From Spirometra erinaceieuropaei (lineage: Eukaryota; Platyhelminthes; Cestoda; Diphyllobothriidea; Diphyllobothriidae): a stretch of DNA of 64,000 nt. The stretch lies in the NCBI GenBank assembly GCA_902702965.1, contig CACRXP010000687.1, forward strand, positions 184,141-248,140, given 5' to 3'. The position numbers and the translations under genes are program-made. The notes under the pieces were generated by a model. The model was given only the letters and a program-made list of their open reading frames with translations. It made no database searches and was not told the DNA's origin. This document shows, piece after piece, positions 1 through 10,515 of this stretch. How positions within the stretch are numbered: the stretch's first letter is position 1; every line of letters begins with the position of its first letter.

Positions 1-181
1 CTCGGTGGAACAGTTGAAATCCAGGGAGCATGAGCTCTCTATCATCAACCTGTTCGGACAACCATGTTTCTGTTATTGATATAACATCTGGATGGAGTTC
101 GTAGGTATGGATACGGAGTTCGTCCAGTTTAGAAAGTACACTTTGCGCGTTGGTATACATGAATATGAGTTTCGAGTTCAT
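1..181 (-). CDS. LINE ORF2 N-terminus, endonuclease (EEP) domain, partial
   Basis: Sixty codons open from the ATG at 181-179 to the window edge. The segments YTNAQSVLSKLDELR and PDVISITETWLSE are the opening of apurinic-like EEP endonucleases of non-LTR retrotransposons; the Glu in ITETW corresponds to the metal-binding residue of that fold. It follows ORF1 directly, as expected for a two-ORF LINE. The rest of ORF2 is off the window. Confidence 0.75.
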   Translation of the reverse strand, partial: MNSKLIFMYTNAQSVLSKLDELRIHTYELHPDVISITETWLSEQVDDRELMLPGFQLFHR

Positions 182-210
182 GCGAGATTTGTTTTCAAAC
201 CCGACACGGG

Positions 211-1257
211 CTACTGGGGTAGCTGTGCAGTCATTCGGATCGGCTTGATCGAGAGGGAAGCGGAAAGTCGTTTGACAATCCGGTCTTTGTAGATTGTCAA
301 GTTTTTTTCTCCGTTGGTTTGCCGTGTTCTCAATTCTAGGACAAGTTCGCGGCGTTTCATGCTCTCGGCAGGTGAGTAGTCCGGCTGAAAAAACACTCCT
401 TTATGGGAATGCTTCAATCGAAAACGCCTGGAAAGTATTAGTTTCGCCTGCTCATTGCTACGTAGGACGGTTTTTAGGGGTCGTGGTCGCGTCCTACGGG
501 CGGCATTTGTACGGCTATCAAGACGAAACGCCTTTAGGACTGTGGCATCTGTTGGTTGCAGCATTTCATTGAGGAGTTTCTGGAATTGCTCTAAGTCAGC
601 AGTGATTCGTTCCCTGGGGGAACTGGCGGAGAACTCTGCGAGGCCCTGAATTATGTTACATTGGTCCTTGTTAAGCATTCCTCTGTTTTCTGCGATTTGG
701 ACGTCGTTGAATGGCCCTATTGCCTCGTCGAAGTGGACTGGAGAAGAGGAAGGGGCTGCCATATTGGTATTTATGTCCACGTGAAGTTCGTCCGCGGATC
801 CTGTTAAGGCATCGTGAATAGTTGCACACTGGGATCTGTCAACAATACCTCCCATCTGAGGGCTCTGTGGAGAGCTTGACCCCCATGAATTAGAGGCTTC
901 CTCAGCTCGGTTCTTAACTCTGTTGACATGGAAATTCGCGGTGGCAGCTAATTCCACCCTGGGTCCATAGCCATATGTCTTTGCGCTAATTGATAATCCC
1001 TCTAAGTTAGGCTCAGGAAATGAGAACACTGTCTGGGAATTATTAAGGTTGGGCGTCATCTGCCCCATTACTTCCACTTCTTCCGTTAACACATTTACAT
1101 TCGTTTCATTTTCCAACCGCTTTTCGGGTAAGGCTAATATACTCTCTTTCGTATTCTGGCGACTTTTCCCTGTGATGTTAAGTGTCGTCTTCTTCTTCTT
1201 ATTCTTTTTTTCCTCGGAAGCCACGACTTGACTACTAATAGTAGTTGTCTTATTCAC
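211..1257 (-). CDS. LINE ORF1 protein (RNA-binding type), 348 codons open
   Basis: Unbroken 348-codon reading frame. A Lys-rich patch near residues 17-24 is followed by a long Ser/Thr/Asn-rich, probably disordered stretch. The C-terminal third (about residues 240-330) contains RPRPLK and a basic block with RRELVLELR and GEKNLTIYKDRIVKR, the pattern seen at the C-terminus of CR1/Jockey-type ORF1 nucleic-acid chaperones. The frame continues upstream of 1257 after one in-frame TGA, with a CNGC motif and a heptad-like KEEVRNLKEL segment (about 1440-1330), so the natural start is probably further 5' and this copy carries at least two stops. It is transposon coding, not a host gene. Confidence 0.7.
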   Translation of the reverse strand: MNKTTTISSQVVASEEKKNKKKKTTLNITGKSRQNTKESILALPEKRLENETNVNVLTEEVEVMGQMTPNLNNSQTVFSFPEPNLEGLSISAKTYGYGPRVELAATANFHVNRVKNRAEEASNSWGSSSPQSPQMGGIVDRSQCATIHDALTGSADELHVDINTNMAAPSSSPVHFDEAIGPFNDVQIAENRGMLNKDQCNIIQGLAEFSASSPRERITADLEQFQKLLNEMLQPTDATVLKAFRLDSRTNAARRTRPRPLKTVLRSNEQAKLILSRRFRLKHSHKGVFFQPDYSPAESMKRRELVLELRTRQTNGEKNLTIYKDRIVKRLSASLSIKPIRMTAQLPQ

Positions 1258-1503
1258 CCCATAATTGCTTTCTGGGGATTCATTACGATGGATGGCTTCG
1301 CTCTACTCCGAGTTAGCCTCTGCGTAGATAACACCGGGCGGTCCTCTGAAGGAACAGTCTTGTGTATAAGTTCCTTCAGATTTCTTACTTCTTCCTTTAG
1401 TTGATGCATCTTGTAGGCTATGGTTTGACAACCATTACATTAATATCCTACCAGATCCTGCGGTGACGAATTAACAAAGCTTTTAACTGAGCTCGCCAGC
1501 CGT

Positions 1504-1578
1504 GCGTCGGTGGTGTAGGGGTTAGCGGAGCGAGCTCTAAGTTTTGAGGTCCCCGGTTCAAATCCCAAGTGCGCGTTA
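1504..1578 (+). other. tRNA-like sequence with Pol III A and B boxes
   Basis: A-box-like TGGTGTAGGGG is at 1511-1521 and a good B box, GGTTCAAATCC, at 1555-1565, at a spacing compatible with an internal Pol III promoter. It runs antisense to the LINE leader around it. The corresponding place in the second LINE copy (about 34275-34345) keeps AGTTCGAATCC but a poorer A box. I could not fold it into a convincing cloverleaf, so it is tRNA-derived or SINE-like rather than a functional tRNA gene. Confidence 0.4.
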
Positions 1579-2486
1579 CTTTGGAACACTAGTGCAGACT
1601 CCAGCATTCTGGATAACTTTTCTATATACACAAAGAGCGTAGACTTAAGTATGAAGAAAAGGCCTTTATGACGATCTTTCGGTAGATAGTAACTTCATTA
1701 GCTGAATGGGAAGGTATGGTCGAGAAGCTTCCGAGAGCAAAAATTTAGACAAATATTTGTCTATATACTTTGAGGCGATGATGAAACAATGTCTAATAGT
1801 AGAAAAGCGACTCAGCCTTTGTAGAAACTTTGGATGAATTGTTCTTCAGATAATCCGACTTTCTGGGCTTGGAAGTATAAGAAACGAGGAAGGCCGAAAT
1901 CGGAGTTCTGAGAATGTGCTGCAGGAGACTAGTTGGGAGGAAGATACTGATGAGTCGAATTCAAGTCTAAATTCCGGCAAGCTCTAAGAGCGTACAGTAA
2001 GTCCAAATCTCGAAGTAACTAAATTCCTCGGAGAGCGAAAATGTGAAACCAAATTCGAAACGCGCTATTCGCGGAATTCTAACGCGTGAACATTTAACAT
2101 TACTACACAGATGCCTTAACAAGAATTTCTTGCCAAATTCTCTGCGTGTGAATCCGGCCGTCAAATCTACCCTGGGATATCCAATTGCATCTCATTACGG
2201 CCTATGAATGCTTAGTGCGTTCATAACCGTTACCCTCTACCGACTTCATAAATTTCAATTTTCTAAAAAGCAGCACATGCAGTTTTGCCGTGACGAACTC
2301 CCTTCAGACTTATTTCAATCCCTAAGTGACACGATTACTCGTGTGTCCAAGCTCGAACGACAAAAGAAGGGGAGCGTTTGAGACAGAAAGTGAATAGCTA
2401 TCTCACAGCAGACCGATGCAGATCAGAAGCGTCCGAAGAAGGTCGTAAATCTCTCCTCGAGAACGCCAACAACGACAGACGAGAGT

Positions 2487-3560
2487 GTGCTTTCCAAGGG
2501 AGTGAAATACATTCTTTTTGACTCAAACTATTTGGACTTACCTGCGAGCTTAAAATCCATTATTTCGGCAGCAAACCTTACGGAAAACGAACGGTTTACC
2601 ATCCGAAACAGCACCGCACAAGCCTTAAAAGATCGAAGTCATTTTTCAGTACTATCACATGAAGAAAACAGTGCGTTAAAGAGTCTACGAATTGACAAAA
2701 TTATTATCGTTCTCCCTGCAGACAAGGGGGCACAGTCGCAATTTTGAACAGAATAGACTACAGTAATAAGATGATGTCATTGTTAGAAGATGGATCTACT
2801 TATAAAGCACTTTCAGCGGATCCTACCAAAGCTCAGCTTTCATACATTGATAAAGTTCTGAAGCGTTTAACATGGAAGAAGCAACTGTCAGGAGATATAG
2901 CGAAATCCCTGAGACAAAATGAACCGACAATCGCGAAGATGTATTGATTGCCTGAAGTTCACAAGACGCATGTCCCACTATGATCGATAGTATCATTAAT
3001 CGGGACACCGAACTACAAAAATTTCGAAGTGGTCTTTCCAAAAACGTCATCCACTTTCGAGGAATTGCGAAACTTCAATTGAGAACTCAAATGAGTTTCT
3101 AAAGAAATTGGAAGGAATCACAAACTCTTCTGATGAAATAATGGTTTCCTTCGATGTCGTGTCCCTCTTCACATCGATACCTCTAGATGTGGCAAAACAA
3201 TGCACAGAAGAACTATTTATGTCCTATGATATAGACGTTCCTGCAACTGCCGTGCTCGAACTCATAGACCTATGCTTGGAAACCAACTTCTCATTTAACC
3301 AAGAGTGCTATCAGCAACTGAAAGGAGCTCCTATGGGATCCCCAATATCTGCTTTTCTCGCGGAAGTCACAATGCGGAAACTGGAGACTACGGTTCTTCC
3401 GTCAATTAAACCTAAATTGTGGCTGCGATATGCAGATGACGCTTTTGATATCGTTAAAAAGGACCAATTGGAAGCGCTCAACAACAATATAAATTCGACG
3501 TTTCCGGGGATTACGTTCACACTTGAGTAGGAAGTCGACATTAAACTGCCTTTCCTGGAT
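2487..3560 (+). pseudogene. PLE-A reverse transcriptase, frameshifted
   Basis: The N-terminal segment (2487-2747) ends in PADKG, where one G is missing from a G-run near 2727 and the frame shifts. Coding resumes at 2744 (NRIDYSNKMMSLLEDG) and stops at about 2945, where the usual FYGLPKVHK motif reads as MY-stop-LPEVHK. The palm is open at 3108-3530: MVSFDVVSLFTSIP (motif A), KGAPMGSPIS (motif B) and YADDAF at 3429-3446 (motif C, catalytic Asp pair intact). After a stop at 3528-3530 the frame goes on with IKLPFLDVLVQRK. Catalytic residues survive, but the reading frame does not. Confidence 0.85.
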
Positions 3561-3942
3561 GTTCTCGTACAACGAAAGACTGACGGAACACTACGTACCT
3601 TAGCTTACCGTAAAGACACTTACGCGGAAATCATTCTACCTTACGAGAGCAATCAGCCAATCTCTCACAAACGGGGTGCTGACAAAAGTCTGCTTAATCG
3701 AGCAAAAACACATTGCTCTGACGCAGGAGGCTATCAAGGCGAACTAAAATTATTGTGTGAATTGTTTTCGCAAAATGGGTATCCAAGAGATTTTGTGCGC
3801 GGATGCATGAGGCAGAAAGAGTCGAAGAGAAAGGAGATAGGTAGTCCAAATCAGACGGCAGACAAAAACTTGGCGGACACTTCCTTACATTCAAAATGCG
3901 TCTGAACTCGTTGAAATACACTTAAAGAAGTACCAAATTCAG

Positions 3943-4350
3943 GTGGCGCACCGACCGACGACTACTTTTTGCACTCAGCCCGTGCACCCCAAAGATAAGG
4001 TTAACTATCTGGACAAAAAAGAAGTTGTTTACAAGATCCGTTGTGATGCGTGTGATGCCGCCTATTGCGGCCAGACTAAAAAATGCGCCTCTACACGCAT
4101 TCACGAACACCAGTTGGCAGTGAAGTGGCGAGACCATCTGTCTCTAGTGGCCGTGCACACCCTGGACACCAGGCACATTTTCGCTTGGGAGAAAACTCGC
4201 ATTTTCGCTGTGTGCCCCTCAAAAAAAGACCGAGAGTTCCTTGAGCCATGGACTTAGACGAATCAGGCATTAACCGGCACATCGATTTGGATGTCGCGTA
4301 CAGGAATCTGAAGGAGAGATGGAAGAGGCGAGGGCCAATCCGATTACTGG
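3943..4350 (+). pseudogene. PLE-A GIY-YIG endonuclease domain
   Basis: Contains VVYKIRCDACDAAYCGQTKK followed by RIHEHQLAVKW, the PLE form of GIY-YIG with two Cys between the GIY- and YIG-like motifs and downstream His residues. After FLEPWT a TAG at 4255-4257 and then a frame change break the C-terminal INRHIDLD-type tail, still readable as INRHIDLDV at about 4268-4295. The domain would nick target DNA during PLE insertion; here it is a relic. Confidence 0.8.
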
Positions 4351-4599
4351 CATAAATGTCATGTGATTATCGATTTTTATGTACACTTAAGATGCGAACT
4401 GTGTTGGCGCATTTGCTCTCCGTCTGCGCCTGACGACGACTTGGGGAACCGGCGTTGGAAATTTGCACAATAAACTTCCTTTCGTAAAGCACACATTCGA
4501 CGTCGACATATATATTTATATATATGCTGGAAAAAGGGCATCCCAAGAAATTTAATTGAAAATAAGTAAGATTCTTTGGGAAGGGAATAAACTTTAATG

Positions 4600-4930
4600 A
4601 GTAAATTTTCGAGTGTGGTTCCCCAGCTCCTCGTCAGACTTTTGGGCAATGTACAAAAACAGTTAACTATTTAACCGTGTCAAACAAGTGATTCTATGGT
4701 TGCCTGAAGCCTGCGCCAATGCGCGTCAACGATTTCGTCATCCCTACGGCATTGGCTGCGCTCGCTTCCATTTGTCCTTGAGAAATTTGTATGTGGCATC
4801 TAAATCGATATGCCGACTGATGCATGCCTCATCTGAGTGCATTGCTTCCAGGAATTCGCGGCCTTTCCTTGGGTTGGTTTTGACCACAGTAGAGGAAATG
4901 CTTGCGTCAGCGTTTTTTGACACCATTGCG
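4600..4930 (-). mobile_element. Inverted PLE tail fragment (tail-to-tail with PLE-A)
   Basis: The minus strand at 4926-4744 encodes REFLEAMHSDEACISRHIDL, the C-terminal end of a PLE GIY-YIG domain, and the minus strand at 4650-4600 carries TGACGAGGAGCTGGGGAACC, the counterpart of the PLE-A tail at 4430-4450. The two tails face each other across about 150 bp. It is similar to PLE-A but clearly not identical, so it is an old inverted partial copy. Confidence 0.65.
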
Positions 4931-5365
4931 CCAGATTCGTTAGTCGTGTAACCACAGCCTCGGTCGTTGGTAACACCCGTTGGCGTAGTTAATCTGAACG
5001 TCGTCTTTGGTATCGACTCAGTGATTCGTATCGACTAAATGTCTAAGAATGGAACTCAAAATCGACCAGGTCACACCTCTGTCGAGCAATGTGAGCAAGA
5101 GTTCGCACAGCCTCTTTGCCAGGCGTCTTACTGTCTGCCAGTGCATCCCGCTTCACAGGAGCAAGTGGATGAGTAAATGCATAGTCTGCCTTTACCTCCC
5201 AAACGTAGGATAGGAAGGTGTGTGGGGCAAACACGTAAATTTGCCGCGATGAATGCCCTCGTGATAGCTGTAGTTAAGCGTCGTCTGGTTAGTTAGCTGT
5301 CTGCCTCTCCTGTAAAAGGTAGTTTCATGAATACAGCCTTTCTCTGGTTAGTTACTTACACTGCA
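4930..5365. other. No recognised feature
   Basis: No coding similarity, splice-site-bounded exon or repeat partner could be recognised. A 63-codon frame on the minus strand (5043-5234) matches nothing I know. The stretch near 5369-5374 (TATATT) lies 38 nt ahead of the copy 1 start codon and may be its relic TATA box. Confidence 0.3.
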
Positions 5366-5406
5366 GTAGTATATTGATTCCAAATTCACATTTATGTGCT
5401 CAGAGA

Positions 5407-6345
5407 ATGAATATTCGGATCGTGCTTCCAATGTTGCTTCACTGCGCAGAATTCTGCTTTTAGTAAAAAGTAAAAATCATTTTAGAACATTTGTATAATG
5501 CCTCAATCCATGAAAGAATCGGCAGAGCAGATTACGCGAAATATTTAAATATGCACATTTATATTACAATATCATGTGTTAAGAGTAAATATGTTGAGTA
5601 AATATTATCCCGGTTGAAGCCACTTACTCCAAAAAATTATGATTTATTTTTTAATAATTCTTTAAATGCTTATATTCCTAGGAATACACAAATGTGCAAG
5701 AAGTGGCAGTGGCATTATTCTCGACGAAGTCGCGGAGATTATGGCACACACGGACACTCGTGCAAGCAATAAAGAAAAATGTTCTACATGAAAATTCGCG
5801 TTTGAAATTAAAAGTGCTCATAAACCGGATATCCTTCATTTTGACTGCACATTCCCAGGAAATGTAACACCCGCCAGCTACCTACTGCAAACATGCTGAT
5901 TATTTTTTCTAGAAGCCAAATTGCATATCAAAAAGCAAGCAGGATAATAAGCATGAAGCGCTCTCATGTTATATTTTTACTTAGTTGTACTTGGCAATGA
6001 ACACACATTGTTATAATCGACTTGAATTTTCTATTAACAAATAATATCGCAAATGTTTGTTTACTTGTGGAATACAATCGAATATTCTCTGGCCAATCTA
6101 TCTGACTTGACATTAGAGGCGACTCTCGATATCACTTATTGGGGAAAGGGAACCAACACGCCAAATATGATTCGAATGTCTTCCCTTCAGTTGCACCGTT
6201 CACATGCACATGCTGCTTTATGAAGTGATGAGGACTTAAATTCCATATTATTATGAATTCTAAAGATGCCTTCTACCGACGTTTACTCGTTTCTGAACAG
6301 TGGTATGCTGGATACTCACTGCAAATTACGCCCTAACAAATATGA
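5407..6345 (+). pseudogene. CPR-TYW secreted-protein family, copy 1 (decayed)
   Basis: Exon positions follow the intact copies exactly. Exon 1 (5407-5470) begins MNIRIVLPMLLHCAEFC but then has TAG and TAA in frame. Exon 2 (5682-5938, 257 nt) keeps phase and length, and encodes KCARSG and FDCTFPGN, with two in-frame TGA codons. Its 3' boundary reads CAA|GC. Exon 3 should start at 6038, but the acceptor reads AA instead of AG; LEATLDITYW and NMIRMSSL are clear before a frame change near 6220, after which VYSFLNSGMLDTHCK is read in another frame. An AATAAA follows at 6387. Many independent lesions show a long-dead copy; conservation of the exon 2 length shows that decay has been mainly by substitution. 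Confidence 0.75.
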
Positions 6346-6386
6346 GCGTAGAAAACCAGTCGACCGTAAAGAGACGATTGCTTTGC

Positions 6387-6392
6387 AATAAA
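6387..6392 (+). terminator. Relic poly(A) signal of family copy 1
   Basis: AATAAA about 40 nt after the recognisable end of exon 3. The other four family copies also have AATAAA shortly after their stop codons. Confidence 0.4.
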
Positions 6393-6449
6393 CATATACG
6401 AAAACGTTCTGTATTTGGAGATCTAACTTCTGCATGCTCGGCTTTTACT

Positions 6450-6710
6450 GCGTGTATTTCATATGCATCACGTAGCCATTTGCTGTCTTTCTTCGTGGAT
6501 TTACATCTTGCGTTTGGAAAAACTACTAGGCATGACTCTGTCTCTCAACATTACGCACGTTCATCATACGGTCTTTGTAGCGCTTCCTGTTTCTAGGTAA
6601 AATTGACTGGTTTCAAAAGACAAAAGGATAAAAAGTTGCCTGTATTTTTCTAAAGGGCTTTCAGGGTAGAACGTGTTTTTTTAATCTTTTCGCAGACATT
6701 ATGAGTGTAT
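6450..6710 (-). pseudogene. Broken partner of the 49337-49612 ORF
   Basis: The reverse strand here aligns with the 91-codon frame at 49337-49612: the ATG context, LMNV-like and ARCxSxxKxDSKWL stretches are recognisable. It has a TGA after about 12 codons and a 1-nt deletion before the ARCKS segment, so it cannot encode the protein. It shows that the sequence was duplicated, not that it is a gene. Confidence 0.4.
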
Positions 6711-7944
6711 ATATCTAATCAACATAATCTCAGAAATATAGAATCCATGACAAGCATATGCTGTCCATATGCAAACCTGAATGCAGAGACTGCTTCAAGG
6801 CGAATATACTACTTGATTTGGCGTATACTAAGCGGCTCTGTTGAGTTTTGGGGCAAATAAACGTGATTATATGGGATACATGCCAGTCAAGCCATTATTT
6901 AGGAGGGTCTTTTTTCTTAATTCGGTCAACTAGTGAATTGACACGCCAACTGATACCGTAATTCGAGCGTTCGTAGAGGGGTAGGAAAATGGTTTGATGT
7001 AAATCTCTCCAACAAATGGCTTCCGACTTAAGTCATTAAGGTATGAAAAATAGGCAACGGGACAAAAATCCGTTAAAACTATGGAGTTTGCAATTCATAT
7101 TTTAGATAGGATATCATGGTCAAATATCTATCAATCAGTTCTGCAAGGTGACGGAAGGCAAGTGATGACTCAAAACTATGCCAAGATGCATGTCTGCAAG
7201 TAGATGAGAAGTTAGAAAAAAATAACCAGGCATCAGATGACCCCCATACTACGGCCGCATTGCAAAAGCGGTTTCAGAAACGGAGTCATTAATCGATCTC
7301 AGGAGATGTATACCGGTGTACTGAATTGCGTCTTCGGTTAGGAAGGTTAACTTATCGTATTTGCGATGCTGAGTTTTATGTGGCCAATTCACAGCAGAAA
7401 GACAGTGAAAATTGCCGCTTAATCATTATACACATTAACGATTATTTATCTACGATTCAAATATATATATATGTTACTTGGACGTAAAAATCATTTAATA
7501 CTTAAGTGGTTTAAAATAACGTCGTCTATGAAGCGCTATAAATTGTCCGAATTTTGACCTATCCAATGTCCACTAAATGAACATAGCAATGGTACATTTA
7601 CTAATTCTTCTCATAAAGCGTACCAAATAGCTCATTTCAGTTGGAATTTTAAAAATCTCTCTCGTGAATTATTAAGGAGAAATATTAGAAATCCCGTTTC
7701 TCTCTCGAGAAAAGGCCAACAGCTTGATGACCAGGCGACCTAAAAGAAAACAAGACGACAGATTGGTAAAGAAAGGTAAACATTGAAATGTTCAGTGCAT
7801 ACCAATCTAAAGAACTAATTGCCATCGGCGAAAAGACATCTTTTGCAGACCATTATAATACTTTGAAATATTGCTGTTAGAAGCAAACAGGTGAGTCCCA
7901 CCTAGACGTTAAGAAAATGGAGATGAGATCAATGGAACAAGAAA

Positions 7945-8745
7945 TTTATTGGCCTGTCGTTTCGGATTCTCACTCAGAGTCATTTGCAGATAAAGGTGAT
8001 GGTTGAAGCCGGAGTGCAGTATTTATATCATGTGGCTGTTGTGGCACCGTATGCACGCTGCAATTAACAGTTCTTGCAATCACCGCCGGGGTCGTAAATG
8101 ATGCGGTGGTGGCTTGTCGGTCCGAGTCCGAGTAGTTAATTACCACGATTTCGTCATCCGTGCTGGATGCTGGTGTGACGATTGCTCGGCAAACTGGCTC
8201 ACTGTCACTGTGATAATTGCCCACCCGCGCCCTCCCCACGTGACTGATTCCCCTGCCCCGGGAAAATCGCAGTACGGAATAGGGTACCGGGAGGTCATTG
8301 TGCTAGTCCATGGATTGCGGGCCTAAGAACCATGACTCGAGCAGCTCGCGGCTCACGCGGTGGTCACCCCTTGCGAGGATTTCAGCCTCTTGAAATTTGA
8401 AAATATCGCCGGGTCCCGTCGAGTGTGCCGCCACCTGAGAGTTAGCGTCTCCCCGCCTCACTGCTGCTGCTGCATGCTCGGCAATTCGCGTACGGAGTAA
8501 TCTCCCAGTTTCTCCGACATAATTGTTTTGTTCGCAAATACACCTGATCCGGTAAACGTCTCCAGACGTTTCCTGCCATGGCAACGGGTCTTTTGATCTC
8601 GTGAGTTGGCGCCTAATGGTTAATACCGGCATGTGTGCAACCCCAACTCAAAGTGGAGCGAGAAGACGATTGACGGGTTCCCAGACGTTCTTCACGTACG
8701 GAAGAGTCCGCTAACATTTGGGGCCGGTTGCAGTTGATCTCTGGT
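7945..8745 (-). repeat. PLE-B inverted arm, left
   Basis: Reverse complement of 10516-11316. Pairing is base for base over the GIY-YIG ORF and out to 8745, where it stops abruptly (8746 does not pair with 10515). Small differences and an indel appear only near the outer end (about 7960-8000). Confidence 0.9.
8303..8632 (-). CDS. PLE-B GIY-YIG endonuclease ORF, left arm
   Basis: The 109-residue frame has VYRIRCIC (residues 26-33) and NYVGETGR (37-44), then RIAEH (49-53), H70 and the C-terminal SRELLESWF. This is the Penelope GIY-YIG nuclease with its extra Cys pair (C31, C33) and His ligands (H53, H70). The protein is identical to that of the right arm. The TAG that ends it falls inside the normal C-terminal tail: the same frame continues from 8302 to 7970 (HNDLPVPYSVLR and on), a tail expected in full-length PLE proteins. 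So it is a nonsense-truncated domain, not a natural stop. Confidence 0.75.
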   Translation of the reverse strand: MPVLTIRRQLTRSKDPLPWQETSGDVYRIRCICEQNNYVGETGRLLRTRIAEHAAAAVRRGDANSQVAAHSTGPGDIFKFQEAEILARGDHRVSRELLESWFLGPQSMD

Positions 8746-8769
8746 TTCCTTTTTTTATGCACTGGTTGA

Positions 8770-10434
8770 CAAAGTTACGCGGGTAACCATTGGCTCTCAT
8801 TAATAGCCGAAAATAATTGTAATTCAGCAACCTTGTCTTCCATTTTACTGCAGTACGTCTCAACGTGCCGGTTTAGCGCCCTTAAGCATCTGTGTTTGTG
8901 ATTGATTAGGTGGATGCTATTGAAGTTCAGTATTTGCGTCGTATTTGTCACCTTCCTGTACACTTTTTAAGGCGACCACAATCTTTGCCGAAGACGAGGA
9001 CATCCAGGGAGGCCAGCTGATTGTTTTCCTACTCCTCCATCGTAAATTGAATGTCCGGGATGACGGCGTTCAGTTGTTCTTTGAACGTCAGCACCTGACG
9101 ATAACGACGAAGGTGTTATCCACATACTGAGCCCAGAATTTCGGTCTGTGGTGTCGGAAAACCAGCGACTCCAGCCGTTGTAGGACCATCTCGGCTATGA
9201 GTCCCGAAATCTGCGAACCCATTGGCGTTCCCTTCACCTGCTGTTAGATCGTTACGTATAACGTAAAGTACGTCTTGAGACGGAACTTCAGGAGCTGGAT
9301 GATTTGGGCGTGTCCGAGGCGATTCTCCGTTTCGTCGTACTTCTCTCGTAGGAGTAGTTCGATTGTCTCGACTGCCAGGTCCTGCGGGATAGAAGTAAAA
9401 AGGGACGTGACATCAAAGGAAACCATGATATCGCTTGGCAGGAGACTAACTCCTTTAAGTTTCTCCATGAATTGCGTTGACGAGCTGACTGTGGTGTTCG
9501 AATCGGAGGTCAGGAAATTGAGACGTTGGAACAGCCACTTTGCCAGTCCGTAGGTTGGAGTGCCCTTAAGTGTTACGATAGGCCGGAGAGGAGCGCCCTC
9601 TTTGTGCACTTATGGGAGACCGTAGAATCGGGCTACGGCCGTTTCTTGTGTTCTCGCCATGCGTCGGTCGATTGGCGATATTGCACCTGAGTTCTCCATT
9701 GCCAACAGTGTCGCGTTAATCTCGCGTGTCAGCGTTTTCATGGGGTTGGATTCGCATGGGACATAGGACTGACGATCCTCCAACAAGCTTTTGGCTTTTT
9801 GATTGTAGTCTGTCCTGTCCAATACGACCGTTGAACGCCCCTTGTCCGCAGGCACGATAACGAGGTCGTTATCGGCCCTGAGTTACTTAAGTGCATCACG
9901 CTCGACCTTGGAAAGCACATCGCGCGGCCTATGAGCCATGAGGAGGGAGGACACTTGGTGTCGAATTAGGTTCTTCGTTTCGTCTGTCGCTCCCGTCTGG
10001 CTAAGGATTGATTCCACTGCTGCGATCATGTTGGTAGGTTTGGCATCGGCTGTGTTGAATGAGGCCTCATGCCGTAAAACCTGCATTTGTTCCTCCGTCA
10101 CCTCCTTTGACGACAAGTTGTGCACCAGTTTGTCGTTCTTGGATGACATTGGAGCAGGCAGCCTACGAAATTTGCTCTCTAGGGCTGCTTCTCGCGTCGC
10201 TTTATGTTCGCGGCTCCGTTCGGCCAGCCTCTGCTGAAGCAGTTTTATGCCGTCCTCGCCCATGAACTCGCAGCACCTTGCTTTCTCTTGGTCAATCCTC
10301 TGACGGTATTTGCGAATCCGTGAGTGACAGTCTTGAAGGAGCACTCGGATCATTCGTCGGCCATGCTGAGGTACTGCGCATCTCGGCAGCCCTGTGTTCA
10401 CCGGAGATTTATATGAAACGCACATTTGCAGCAC
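8770..10434 (-). pseudogene. PLE-B N-terminus and reverse transcriptase, inactive
   Basis: A single frame is broken by stops. The N-terminal part (10434-9883) ends in SKVERDALK-TAA. RT part 1 (9855-9610) has VPADKGRSTVVLDRTDY; a TAA replaces the Lys codon in GLP-K-VHK at about 9610. Part 2 (9609-9244) has APLRPIVTLKGTPTYGL and MVSFDVTSLFTSIP (motif A), then a stop near 9245. Beyond it VKGTPMGSQISG (motif B) and YVDNTF at 9112-9126 follow: the second catalytic Asp is Asn. A linker remnant (RKVTNTTQILNFNS) lies at 8963-8775. At least three stops plus the YVDN change mean that this RT is dead. Confidence 0.85.
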
Positions 10435-10515
10435 ATTGTTGTCGAGACACCTTTGCAGAAATCAGATCTGCGCATATGTGCAGAAGGGCGTTTTATGCAA
10501 ACCTCCGAAAAGAAC

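Larger units (their letters stand above)
1..2010 (-). mobile_element. CR1/Jockey-type LINE, 5' part, cut by window edge
   Basis: Reading on the minus strand from about 2010 to 1 there is a 5' leader, an ORF1 region and the first about 60 codons of ORF2. The ORF1 tail and the following endonuclease start are the usual order of a two-ORF non-LTR retrotransposon. A second, more decayed copy of the same leader plus ORF1 region lies at 33470-34760, also on the minus strand, and the two can be followed together out to about 2010 and 34760, which suggests the element's 5' region reaches at least that far. The reverse transcriptase half lies outside the window. Clade assignment is by resemblance only. 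Confidence 0.75.
2200..4650 (+). mobile_element. Penelope-like element PLE-A, near full length, degraded
   Basis: On the plus strand the order is N-terminal region (about 2280-2700), reverse transcriptase (about 2700-3560), linker (3560-3940), GIY-YIG endonuclease (about 3990-4350) and a 3' tail ending near the TGACGACGACTTGGGGAACC segment at 4430-4450. This domain order defines Penelope-like elements. The coding frame is broken by at least one indel and several stops, so it is inactive. An inverted tail fragment of a related element follows it at about 4600-4930. Confidence 0.85.

Noticed and set aside
7970..8239. Separate small gene after the endonuclease (also 11022-11303)
   Set aside because: It is in frame with the GIY-YIG ORF after a TAG and reads as the normal PLE C-terminal tail, so it is the end of the same protein.
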